64,000 nucleotides of DNA, taken from positions 1 through 64,000 of the forward strand of contig NZ_BAZF01000009.1 in assembly GCF_000813145.1 (NCBI RefSeq), written 5' to 3'. Within the stretch, counting starts at the first letter, position 1; the number at the start of each line of letters is the position of its first letter. Positions 51,171 to 59,353 of the stretch are shown here, one piece after another. The notes below the pieces were generated by a model. The model saw nothing but the letters and a program-made list of their open reading frames with translations. It was not told the DNA's origin and did no database searches. The translations under genes and the position numbers were made by a program. Source of the DNA: Geobacter sp. OR-1. GTDB taxonomy: Bacteria; Desulfobacterota; Desulfuromonadia; Geobacterales; DSM-12255.

Positions 51171-54138
51171 ACTTTGCACCAATATCTATTGCCACAGTAA
51201 TGGTAATCCGGCGGCAATCGTCTATCAAAACCCGGTCGCCTGGAACGTTTCCGCTACCTATGGCTGCTCCAGTTGCCACGGTACCAGCGGCAGCTTCGCC
51301 GGTGCTCCGGATTATCCGAACGGCGGCCCTGTGCCGAGTCCGACTGCAAACAGCCACCCGGGCCATGTCGGGGTAACATCCGACACCACAATCTGCTCTG
51401 CATGCCATGCCAAGACCGTTAGCAGAAGTGTTTCCGGCGTCCTGAAAGATTACACCGCCGTAAGATACCACCTGAACGGATCTCCCAATGTCTACCTAGA
51501 CCCGCTAAAGGCCGGCGCTGCGGCCAGCTTTAACCCGGGTAATGCCCAATGCAGCAATGTGATCTGCCACGGTGGCAACAATACGTTGTCCTGGGGGGCT
51601 GACAGCGGCAAGCCAAAATGCCAGAAATGTCACGGCTATCGCACCCCCGGCTGGAATGCCCTCAACGGTGCAACTGCAAACAGCGATGCTAAGGTCGGAG
51701 CGCACTTCAACCATATCTCGTCGACTTCCTATAAGTATTCCCGGTCGATGAGCTGCGCCGAATGTCATGCCGCTTCAATTGCCCTCCCAACTGACAACGT
51801 GAATGCTACCGGTCATTACGATACCGCTCCTCCGGCCGAGATTTCTTTCAACGCGCTGGCCAAGACTGACGGTCTCAATCCTTCATACATGTCCGGGATC
51901 TGCAGTAATACCTATTGCCATGGCGCCAGCCTTCCGGCAAGCAACCCATCGAGAGCAAACCCTGCTTGGAGTTCTCTATTACTTACCGGTTCGGCAACTC
52001 TTGGTGATGGTGTTGCAGGCGGCAATAACCCGGGATCTGGCGATTGCGCCCAGTGCCATGGGTATCCGCCTCAGAACGATCATACGGCAACGAATTGCAA
52101 TGGGTGCCACAAGCATTTGAACCCTGACAATATGACCTTCAACGATCCTTCGCTACACATCAACGGTGTTGTCGACGGCGGCAGCTGCCTCGGTTGCCAC
52201 GCCTCGGTCAAGGCAGCGACCGGCACCTCGGCACCAAACATGCGTGCCGCCATTGCCGGCCAGTTCAATGCCCAGTCGCATCATATCCAGAAGGGCGACG
52301 GTTCCGCAGTCACCAATGCCGACTGCTACTTCTGCCATATGGAGGCCGATGCCTCCGGCAATACCACTTCCTACCACCAGAAGACCACCAAGGCTGCCGT
52401 AGACCTGGTAATCTGGAGCGGCGGGGCGAGAAGCGCGAACTTCATCCGTTACACCGCCAACGGTTCGCGTAACCAAGTCAACAAGATTAACAGCCACTGC
52501 CTCGGCTGCCACAGCACCACCAGCCCGCCGGCCGATCCGTTCGGCGACGGCAAATCGCCGAGCAGGTACGCCTGGGACTCCAGAAGCATCGAAGAGAAGT
52601 ACAGCAACAGCACCACCACCACATGGAGCCAGTACTCCACAGCCAATACCAACCGGAAGAAGCATCTCAAGAAGGCTTACTCTGCCCATGGCAACGCGGC
52701 CAACAACCAGATGGGCTGGTCTTCGACCACCGGTTACGAGGTTGATGTGGCCAACTTCACCGGCAACGTCAATGTCAACTGCTACGACTGCCACAATTCC
52801 CACGGTTCCGCGGCAGCAGGGGTGACCAGCTCCTACTCCAGCGCCACCGGCAAATACAAAGGTGCGATCCTCAAGCACATCTCCTCGGCCGGTACCGGCG
52901 GTTACACCAACAAGTACAAGCCGACAGCGCATACAGCTTCTACAGGTGAGTACAACAGTTATAACGCCGGTGCTGCAGTCTGCTTCGATTGTCACAACAC
53001 CAGACTTCAGAATAGTGCGCTTGCACTTGGCGGCTACTCACCATGGGGTTACAACGACATCTTCGGCTCCTCACAGGCCCTGAACGGTTACTGGGATACC
53101 CCATACTTCGGTGCTTACTCGACAAACTCAGTAAAGAGGTATCCATACAAAGGGATGGTTTCTACCCGGTACGGCAAGTCAATGGCCAAACCGGCCGGCG
53201 GTCACTTCGGCGTCAGCGCCACCATGGGGACAACAGTAAGCGGCTCCATCAACGGCCTCTGCACCCCGTGCCACGATCCGCACGGCGTCTCGCAGAACAC
53301 CACCAAGGTCGCTAACCCGGTCTACGGCGTACCGCTGCTCAAAGGCACCTGGCTCACCTCGCCGTATGCTGAGGACGTAGCGCCCGCCAACACCAACCGG
53401 AGCCGCGGCGGTGGATCACGTGAGAACACCCTGCCCGGCGTCGGCGGCGGCAGCGACCCGCTATACAACATCGACCAGAACACCTTCCAGGCCGACCGGA
53501 CCCATCTGCCGGCGACAGTACCAAGCCGGACCTTCGGCCTGTTCGGAACCTCCGCGGTCACCCTGCAGACCCAGACGTCAGCAACCTCCGGCGGACTCTG
53601 CCTGACCTGTCACAACCAGAGCGCGATTGCGCCGAACGCCGGCGGTACGGCTCCGACCTGGAAGACCACTTCCAGGATCCACAACACCGTAACCGGCTGG
53701 GGCTCCACCAGCACCGGCAATGCCGGCAACGTGGTCCATTCGTACACCTGCTCCAAGTGCCATGCGCCGCATGTATCACAACTGCCGCGTCTCATGGTCA
53801 CCAACTGCCTTGACGTCAAGCACCGTGGCCGGGTAGCGAGCGGCGGCACAGTTGCCGCCACTGCCGGGAACAATCCGACCACCAACAACGGCAATATGAT
53901 GGCCGCCACTGCGATCACTACCGGCAAGGGTGCCGGCCGGTTCCCGGCGGGTGGCGCTCGCTGGACAGGCACTCCGAGCACCTCAAAGTATCCGGGACCG
54001 TGGGCCTTCGGTGCCACGACCACAACCGGTACCACCCCGGATGCCGCCTACACCACCAACTGCCACAATAGTGCGACTGCCGGTGGCTCGGCCTGGGTGC
54101 CGTCGAACCAGATCTGGAACACCAGGACCAACTGGTAA
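51091..54138 (+). CDS. Giant multiheme c-type cytochrome C, 3' part
   Basis: The continuation of the gene starting at 46446; native sequence begins at about 51125. It has no signal peptide or ribosome site of its own, so it is not an independent gene. By hand count it adds 14 CXXCH and 3 CX4CH sites, bringing the full protein to about 41 CXXCH, 12 CX4CH and 2 CX3CH. The C-terminal 400 residues have few motifs, are Gly/Thr/Asn-rich and end WVPSNQIWNTRTNW. The distal part (CFDCHNTRLQ, CTPCHDPHG, CLTCHNQSA, CSKCHAPH) resembles doubled CXXCH domains. Confidence 0.88.
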   Translation: MRTMPTDLPSFSSSHGGGSVKYNPSTKLCTNIYCHSNGNPAAIVYQNPVAWNVSATYGCSSCHGTSGSFAGAPDYPNGGPVPSPTANSHPGHVGVTSDTTICSACHAKTVSRSVSGVLKDYTAVRYHLNGSPNVYLDPLKAGAAASFNPGNAQCSNVICHGGNNTLSWGADSGKPKCQKCHGYRTPGWNALNGATANSDAKVGAHFNHISSTSYKYSRSMSCAECHAASIALPTDNVNATGHYDTAPPAEISFNALAKTDGLNPSYMSGICSNTYCHGASLPASNPSRANPAWSSLLLTGSATLGDGVAGGNNPGSGDCAQCHGYPPQNDHTATNCNGCHKHLNPDNMTFNDPSLHINGVVDGGSCLGCHASVKAATGTSAPNMRAAIAGQFNAQSHHIQKGDGSAVTNADCYFCHMEADASGNTTSYHQKTTKAAVDLVIWSGGARSANFIRYTANGSRNQVNKINSHCLGCHSTTSPPADPFGDGKSPSRYAWDSRSIEEKYSNSTTTTWSQYSTANTNRKKHLKKAYSAHGNAANNQMGWSSTTGYEVDVANFTGNVNVNCYDCHNSHGSAAAGVTSSYSSATGKYKGAILKHISSAGTGGYTNKYKPTAHTASTGEYNSYNAGAAVCFDCHNTRLQNSALALGGYSPWGYNDIFGSSQALNGYWDTPYFGAYSTNSVKRYPYKGMVSTRYGKSMAKPAGGHFGVSATMGTTVSGSINGLCTPCHDPHGVSQNTTKVANPVYGVPLLKGTWLTSPYAEDVAPANTNRSRGGGSRENTLPGVGGGSDPLYNIDQNTFQADRTHLPATVPSRTFGLFGTSAVTLQTQTSATSGGLCLTCHNQSAIAPNAGGTAPTWKTTSRIHNTVTGWGSTSTGNAGNVVHSYTCSKCHAPHVSQLPRLMVTNCLDVKHRGRVASGGTVAATAGNNPTTNNGNMMAATAITTGKGAGRFPAGGARWTGTPSTSKYPGPWAFGATTTTGTTPDAAYTTNCHNSATAGGSAWVPSNQIWNTRTNW

Positions 54139-54166
54139 TTTTGCATAGTCGGAAATTTCGGGAGTG

Positions 54167-54213
54167 AGCTAAGGGACATTTTGCATTACAGCAAAATGTC
54201 CCTTAGCTATTTT
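54167..54213 (+). terminator. Strong terminator of the cytochrome operon
   Basis: An 18-bp perfect stem (54167-54184 with 54191-54208) around the loop ATTACA, followed by ATTTTATT. It is the strongest hairpin in the window and marks the end of the three-gene operon. Confidence 0.9.
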
Positions 54214-54278
54214 ATTGAGCAGGCTTAGGCAGCTAATACATATATTCAACTGCTATGAACTTCTGATATAGTTGCTTC

Positions 54279-55547
54279 ATGTCTTGGCATCGATCTTATC
54301 TTTATCTGGCGGTAATCCTCATAGTAATGGCCATTGCTGGTACGAGCAGGACGGCCACCGCGTCTGATCCATTGCTCTTGAACGATTATGCCCTTCAGTT
54401 AGTGCAAAAGGGTGAGATCGAAAAGGCCCTGGAAAACCTTCAACAAGCCTCAAGTCTGTTTCCCTATGACCTTGTCCTGAAAAAAAACCTTGCCGAAGTT
54501 TATACTCTCCTTGGTAACCGCTTGATATCAGAAGGTAAATACCAGGAAGCCGCAAGGGTATTTGACAATGCCGCTGAACTCTTCCCTGATAACCAAAGGT
54601 ATAGAGTCCTTTCTGCAATTGGGCTCTATTCGGCAAAGCAGTATGACGCTGCCATTGTCGAGCTTGAAAGTGCCAGGGGAATGGGAGGCGACTCAGTTGA
54701 TCTCTTGTTAATTCTCGGGCGAGCTCATTATGATAATGGGAATCTGCGCTCAGCGATTGAGGTCTGGGAGAAAGCCCTTGAAATCCAGCCTGGTCATAAG
54801 GAAATCTTAAGCCTGACCGATAAGGCTCGCAGAGAACTTGCGGTTGAAGAGAAGATGGACAAAGGGTTCAGTTCCAGGTTTGTCGTTTCCTTCGATGCCG
54901 GGGGGAGTTCAAAACTGGCGGACAGCATCCTTGATGTCCTGGAATCAGCCTATAATCGTGTCGGGTCAGATTTGAATCATTTCCCGAATATGAAAATCCC
55001 GGTACTGATTTATACCAAATCCGATTACCGGACTTTGACCAAGAGCCCGGATTGGTCAGGAGGTCTTTATGACGGGAAGATTAGATTGCCTGTAGGCGGG
55101 GCTTCGGATATGAATAGCATTCTAAGTTCGTTGCTGTTTCACGAATACACCCATGTAGTTGTTCAGGATCTTACTTCTGGAAACTGTCCGATGTGGCTGA
55201 ATGAAGGGCTTGCTGAACTAGAAGGGAGGCGCGATTTTAGTCATCCCCTGAAAGAGCTTGAAATCGCGGTGAAGCAGAAGTCGATTTTGCCATTGTCGAC
55301 CATGGAGCGTTCATTTGCTGCTCTGAATCCAAAGGAGGCAGCACTTGCTTATCAACAGAGTTACTCTTTCGTAAAATACATTATTTCGACATTCGGTTGG
55401 CATAAAATAAAGGATATCCTGCTTAACCTGGGTGCTGGTAAAGGGATTACCGATGCGGTTTCGTCAGCTTTATCAGATTTAACCCTTGATTATCAGGCGG
55501 TTTATCAGGAGTGGCTCGCCTCTTTGGACAAGCAGTACGGTAAATAA
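54279..55547 (+). CDS. TPR-repeat protein with gluzincin (peptidase MA) domain
   Basis: A 422-residue exported protein with signal peptide (YLYLAVILIVMAIAGTSRTATA). TPR-like helices span about residues 30-190 (ALENLQQASSLFPYDLVLKKNLAEVYTLLGN, AIEVWEKALEIQPGHKEIL). The C-terminal half is a metallopeptidase with zinc motif HEYTHVVV and the downstream glutamate in LNEGLAELEG. It is likely periplasmic or envelope-bound; its substrate is unknown. Confidence 0.88.
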   Translation: MSWHRSYLYLAVILIVMAIAGTSRTATASDPLLLNDYALQLVQKGEIEKALENLQQASSLFPYDLVLKKNLAEVYTLLGNRLISEGKYQEAARVFDNAAELFPDNQRYRVLSAIGLYSAKQYDAAIVELESARGMGGDSVDLLLILGRAHYDNGNLRSAIEVWEKALEIQPGHKEILSLTDKARRELAVEEKMDKGFSSRFVVSFDAGGSSKLADSILDVLESAYNRVGSDLNHFPNMKIPVLIYTKSDYRTLTKSPDWSGGLYDGKIRLPVGGASDMNSILSSLLFHEYTHVVVQDLTSGNCPMWLNEGLAELEGRRDFSHPLKELEIAVKQKSILPLSTMERSFAALNPKEAALAYQQSYSFVKYIISTFGWHKIKDILLNLGAGKGITDAVSSALSDLTLDYQAVYQEWLASLDKQYGK

Positions 55548-55579
55548 TCTTATGCATCAATCAATACAATAATTATGGC

Positions 55580-55608
55580 TTGACAATAATTATTAGTCAC
55601 GCTATAAA
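55580..55608 (+). promoter_or_regulatory. Promoter of the Rrf2-cydAB unit
   Basis: TTGACA (55580-55585) and TATAAA (55603-55608) with 17-base spacing. The spacer contains the short palindrome AATAATTATT, a possible site for autoregulation by the Rrf2 protein. Confidence 0.75.
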
Positions 55609-55635
55609 AGACAAAATCGGTCTTAAAGGGCTTTT

Positions 55636-56043
55636 ATGATGGAGCTGACCCGAAAGGGTGAATATGCAATCCGTGGTATAATTTATCTGGCTAGGTTAAA
55701 GCCCGGTTCTGTGGCTCTTATTAGCGAGATTGCAGAGTCAACCGGTGTTCCTCAGACATTTCTAGCAAAAATTCTGCAAAGTTTCGCCAAGATCGGCCTT
55801 GTAAACTCATTCAGAGGCACAGGGGGGGGCTTTGTTCTGGGGCGCCCACCCGCAAAAATAACCTTGCTTGAAGTTGTTGAGGCGGTAGAAGGCCCAATAA
55901 TGCCGAATAGATGCATGATGGATGAGTCTGGATGCGAATTCAGCCGAACCTGTCTGGTCCATCCGGTATGGCGAGAAGTGCAAAGCAAAGTTGTGCAAAT
56001 CCTAGGCAGTGTTACAATTGAAGAGCTTTCTAAAGGCGAATGA
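55636..56043 (+). CDS. Rrf2-family transcriptional regulator
   Basis: A 135-residue winged-helix protein (LTRKGEYAIRGIIYLARL, STGVPQTFLAKILQSFAKIGLVNSFRGTGGGFVLGRPPAKITLLEVVEAVEG). Three cysteines in the pattern RCMMDESGCEFSRTCLVHPVW match the iron-sulfur ligands of IscR/NsrR-type Rrf2 sensors. It lies directly upstream of cydAB, so it probably senses oxygen, nitric oxide or redox state and controls the bd oxidase. Confidence 0.92.
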   Translation: MMELTRKGEYAIRGIIYLARLKPGSVALISEIAESTGVPQTFLAKILQSFAKIGLVNSFRGTGGGFVLGRPPAKITLLEVVEAVEGPIMPNRCMMDESGCEFSRTCLVHPVWREVQSKVVQILGSVTIEELSKGE

Positions 56044-56120
56044 TTTTTTTTGCCCGCTTAAAGGACCAAAAAGGCCTTTTAATGAGTATTAGGTTTTTTT
56101 GCTTAATTTATACAAATTAA

Positions 56121-56205
56121 ACCGGAGGTGACGGATGAAAACGTAATACGATGTGTACTTCCCTTCATGTAGAACTAAATCTTTTCCTGAAAGGAGTATC
56201 ACCTC
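56121..56205 (+). promoter_or_regulatory. cydA leader with a three-codon mini-ORF
   Basis: GGAGGTG at 56124-56130 precedes ATG AAA ACG TAA (56135-56146), a very short open frame. The leader GAGGTGA (56125-56131) is complementary to TCACCTC (56199-56205), which sits between the cydA ribosome site AAAGGAG and the cydA ATG. A hairpin masking the start is possible. The evidence is only sequence complementarity. Confidence 0.3.
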
Positions 56206-57552
56206 ATGAATGTCCTCACTCTCAGTCAGCTGCAGTTTGCGGCAACAGGCATGTTTCATTGGATATTCGTTCCACTTACACTAGGATTGTCAATAATGAC
56301 AGCCTGGATGGAGACAAAATACGTTACTACCGGAGATGAGACCTGGTTGCGCATGACCAAATTCTGGGGCAAATTGTTTTTGATCAACTTTGCTTTGGGG
56401 GTTGTTACCGGAATCACGATGGAGTTTCAATTCGGTATGAACTGGTCAGAGTATTCCCGGTATGTCGGAGATATCTTTGGCGCGCCATTGGCTATTGAGG
56501 CCACTCTTGCATTTTTCCTGGAATCAGTATTTATCGGAGTCTGGATCTTTGGCTGGAACAAGATATCCAAAAAGGCGCATTTGGCTTCGATTTGGTTGGC
56601 CTCGGTCGCCACAAACGTATCCGCACTGATTATCCTGCTGGCCAATGCCTGGATGCAAAAACCGGTTGGTTATGTAATTCGTAATAACAGGGCCGAAATG
56701 AATGATTTTCTGGCTGTTCTTACCAACGACTATGGCTGGATCAAATTCGTCCACACACTGCTTTCAGGTTATGCATTAGCTGGTTTCGTGATCATGGGTG
56801 TTTCCGCCTGGCATCTGTTAAGGAAAAACGAAAACGATTTCTTTGTCCGATCTTTCAAGATGGCTGCGGTGTGGGCTTTTGTGGCCACCATCGGTATAGC
56901 TGTCACAGGAGATATGCATGCTGTTGAAATAGCCGAACACCAACCTACCAAGTTTGCTGCCATGGAGTCACAATGGGAGACCAAGCGTGGCGTCGGCATG
57001 AGCCTGTTGCTGATTCCTGATGTGGCGCGTGAGTGCAACACTGTAGACCTATTCTGCATACCAAACATGTTGAGTATCCTGGCCTTCCATGATGCGACCG
57101 GCGAAATCAAAGGGCTCAAGGAATTCCCTAAGGAACTCCGCCCGCCGGTCACGCCGACATTCCTCAGCTTCAGGTTGATGACCGGGCTTGGGGTGTTCAT
57201 GATTCTCTCCAGTCTGGCTGGGATTATCCTGTCGCGTCGTCAGAAATTCATCGAGTATCGCGCATTCCTTACCCTTATGGTATGTGCTATCCCTGTCCCC
57301 TATCTGGCCGAACAGCTGGGATGGCTTGTGGCCGAATTGGGGCGGCAGCCGTGGATTGTTTACGGAGTGCTGAAAACCGCTGACGCCGTTTCCAAATCAA
57401 TTACATCTACTCAGGTAATCCTGTCTCTTATCGGTTTCACGGTGCTGTACGGAATGTTGGGCGCTATCGATATCTTCCTGCTGGTCAAATACGCCAAAAA
57501 GGGACCGGATAAAGATGTCTCCAGTATCATAAACGTTCAGGGGAGGGCATAA
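56206..57552 (+). CDS. cydA: Cytochrome bd ubiquinol oxidase subunit I
   Basis: The 448-residue heme-binding subunit of the bd oxidase, which reduces oxygen to water with quinol. About nine hydrophobic segments; LSQLQFAATGMFHWIFVPLTLGLS contains the heme b595 histidine, VTGITMEFQFGMNWSEYSRYVGDIFGAPLAIEAT follows, and GRQPW is in AELGRQPWIVYGVLKTADAVS. The short form of the Q loop is used, judged by length. AAAGGAG precedes the ATG. In a strict anaerobe it serves oxygen detoxification. Confidence 0.96.
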   Translation: MNVLTLSQLQFAATGMFHWIFVPLTLGLSIMTAWMETKYVTTGDETWLRMTKFWGKLFLINFALGVVTGITMEFQFGMNWSEYSRYVGDIFGAPLAIEATLAFFLESVFIGVWIFGWNKISKKAHLASIWLASVATNVSALIILLANAWMQKPVGYVIRNNRAEMNDFLAVLTNDYGWIKFVHTLLSGYALAGFVIMGVSAWHLLRKNENDFFVRSFKMAAVWAFVATIGIAVTGDMHAVEIAEHQPTKFAAMESQWETKRGVGMSLLLIPDVARECNTVDLFCIPNMLSILAFHDATGEIKGLKEFPKELRPPVTPTFLSFRLMTGLGVFMILSSLAGIILSRRQKFIEYRAFLTLMVCAIPVPYLAEQLGWLVAELGRQPWIVYGVLKTADAVSKSITSTQVILSLIGFTVLYGMLGAIDIFLLVKYAKKGPDKDVSSIINVQGRA

Positions 57553-57555
57553 CTC

Positions 57556-58611
57556 ATGGATATCTCCGTATTCCAAATTATCTGGTTCGTGCTGTGGGGA
57601 GTTTTGTGGGCGGTATATTTCATGCTGGACGGTTTTGTATTGGGAACCGGTTTTCTTGCCGGGGTTCTCGCAAAAAACGACACTGAAAAACGCGTATTGA
57701 TAAATACCCTCGGCCCGGTATGGGACGGAAACGAAGTCTGGCTGATTACAGCTGGTGGCGCCACTTTTGCGGCTTTCCCTACAACTTATGCATTGATGTT
57801 CAGCAATCTCTATTCTGCCCTTATTCTTCTGCTCTTTGCCTTGATCGTACGAGGCGTCTCTTTTGAATTCAGGGGTAAAGTGGATAGCAGTGCCTGGAAA
57901 CAAACCTGGGATAAAGCCATGATAGTTTCCAGCTTTCTTCCAGCCCTTTTGTTTGGCGTTGCCTTCGGGAATATCTTCAAAGGCATTCCGATGAGGAATG
58001 ACTTTGCTGCTCTCAGTTTCAATTATGACGGCTCGCTGATCGGTCTGCTTAATCCATACGGTCTTGTGACCGGTATCTTGTTCGTACTGCTGTTTGCAGT
58101 TCACGGTGCGCTCTATGCAGCGATTAAAACTACCGGCGATCTGAGCCAACGGGCCGGTGCCCTTGCCGGTAAGCTCTGGTTCCCTCTGCTGGTAGTTGCC
58201 GTGGCATTCCTCGGTTATACCTATCCGGCAACGAAACTGTATGATAATTTTCTCAAAGCGCCGATCCTGTTGCTTATTCCGCTGATCGCGGTTGTGTCGC
58301 TGTTGCTGGTAAAGCTCTTTGCCATCAAGGGCGCCTTGCACAAGGCATTTCTCTTCTCATGCCTCACCATAGTATTTGTAGTTTTTACCGGTGTAACCGG
58401 GTTGTTCCCCAACCTGATTCCATCAAGTCTTGATCCGGCGTCAAACCTGACGATCTTCAACTCATCGTCCAGTCTGCTGACCCTTCAGATCATGACTATT
58501 GTGGCGTTAATAATGGTGCCTACGGTAATATGCTATAAAATATGGGTTTACAGGGTGTTTAGGGCTCCGGTTAGGACAGAGGACGTCTTAGGTGATCCAC
58601 AGGCTTATTGA
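57556..58611 (+). CDS. cydB: Cytochrome bd ubiquinol oxidase subunit II
   Basis: The 351-residue partner of CydA with about eight to nine membrane segments. Typical signatures: FQIIWFVLWGVLWAVYFMLDGFVLGTG, NTLGPVWDGNEVWLITAGGATFAAFPTTYA and RGVSFEFRGK. It starts 3 bases after the cydA stop. A strong terminator follows. Confidence 0.95.
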   Translation: MDISVFQIIWFVLWGVLWAVYFMLDGFVLGTGFLAGVLAKNDTEKRVLINTLGPVWDGNEVWLITAGGATFAAFPTTYALMFSNLYSALILLLFALIVRGVSFEFRGKVDSSAWKQTWDKAMIVSSFLPALLFGVAFGNIFKGIPMRNDFAALSFNYDGSLIGLLNPYGLVTGILFVLLFAVHGALYAAIKTTGDLSQRAGALAGKLWFPLLVVAVAFLGYTYPATKLYDNFLKAPILLLIPLIAVVSLLLVKLFAIKGALHKAFLFSCLTIVFVVFTGVTGLFPNLIPSSLDPASNLTIFNSSSSLLTLQIMTIVALIMVPTVICYKIWVYRVFRAPVRTEDVLGDPQAY

Positions 58612-58632
58612 TAATACATTCAGAAAAAATCC

Positions 58633-58664
58633 AAGGGCCGCGACGATATCGCGGCCCTTTTCAT
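58633..58664 (+). terminator. Terminator after cydB
   Basis: A perfect 11-bp stem AAGGGCCGCGA (58633-58643), loop CGATA, TCGCGGCCCTT (58649-58659), then TTCATTT. GC-rich and clear. Confidence 0.9.
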
Positions 58665-58693
58665 TTGGAATGCTGCCTGTCTTAGGTGCGAAC

Positions 58694-58990
58694 CTAGGAG
58701 ATAAGGTCCAGGATACTTTTGGTCATCTCTTTATCGGCTTTCAGCACCTGCAGATTTGCCTTGAAACCGTTGACTGTCGACAGCATTTCGACTGCTTCTT
58801 TTGAGATGTCCACCTGGTCGTCGGTCTTGACGACCGCTACATCCACACCTCCGTTTTCTTTTGTCGTCGTATCGACGCGGGCTGCCTTGAAACCGTCGGT
58901 GGTTGCGTTGGCGATATTGTCAGCAGTGACTGCCAGTTTTGCAGTTGCTGCCTCGATGCCACTTTGCGCTATGCTGTTAATGTAATTCAT
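58694..58990 (-). CDS. Small flagellar basal body rod-like protein
   Basis: A 98-residue protein similar to the ends of rod/hook proteins such as FlgC. MNYINSIAQSGIEAATAKLAVTADNIANATTDGFKAARVD is the flg_bb_rod N-terminal motif and VDISKEAVEMLSTVNGFKANLQVLKADKEMTKSILDLI the C-terminal helix. The central domain of the full-length proteins is missing. It is an orphan here, next to the motility-like gene below. Confidence 0.82.
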   Translation of the reverse strand: MNYINSIAQSGIEAATAKLAVTADNIANATTDGFKAARVDTTTKENGGVDVAVVKTDDQVDISKEAVEMLSTVNGFKANLQVLKADKEMTKSILDLIS

Positions 58991-59010
58991 GGGAAACCTT
59001 TCTCCACTCC

Positions 59011-59193
59011 CTAGGCATAAAATGACACGTTGAAGCGTGGGTCAGGCGTTTGTTGAACGGTCAGGCTTTCAAGCATATTCACAAGCTGCTTCTGAGATTC
59101 TGCTGCCTGCTTTATCATCATCAGGCTCAATCCCTCGCGGTTATTTCTTTGGGACATCTGCAAGACGATACCGGCAAGATCGGACAGTTCCAT
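59011..59193 (-). CDS. YjfB-like putative motility protein
   Basis: A 60-residue protein, MELSDLAGIVLQMSQRNNREGLSLMMIKQAAESQKQLVNMLESL, matching the layout of the small YjfB_motility family. It is first of a two-gene minus-strand unit with the rod-like gene, 20 bases apart. Function unknown. Confidence 0.7.
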   Translation of the reverse strand: MELSDLAGIVLQMSQRNNREGLSLMMIKQAAESQKQLVNMLESLTVQQTPDPRFNVSFYA

Positions 59194-59353
59194 AACTCCC
59201 TCCTATGTGTCTATATTATCGGCAATTTTTGTGAAAAATTAAGAAATATCTTGTGTCAAGGCTTGAACAGCGGGTTAGTGGTTGAAATTCGTCGTGCAGG
59301 AAGATACATTATGCCAGTTCAGATCGAGTTTATTGACAGGAGACAGGCAACGT

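Noticed and set aside
52153-52995. Minus-strand frame of 280 residues, Val/Gly/Ala-rich, inside cytochrome C
   Set aside because: Composition is typical of antisense frames, and the plus strand carries regular CXXCH sites.
51091-54138. Treating the 3' part of cytochrome C as a separate gene
   Set aside because: It has no signal peptide or ribosome site, and the upstream frame continues into it when one T is removed from a T5 run.
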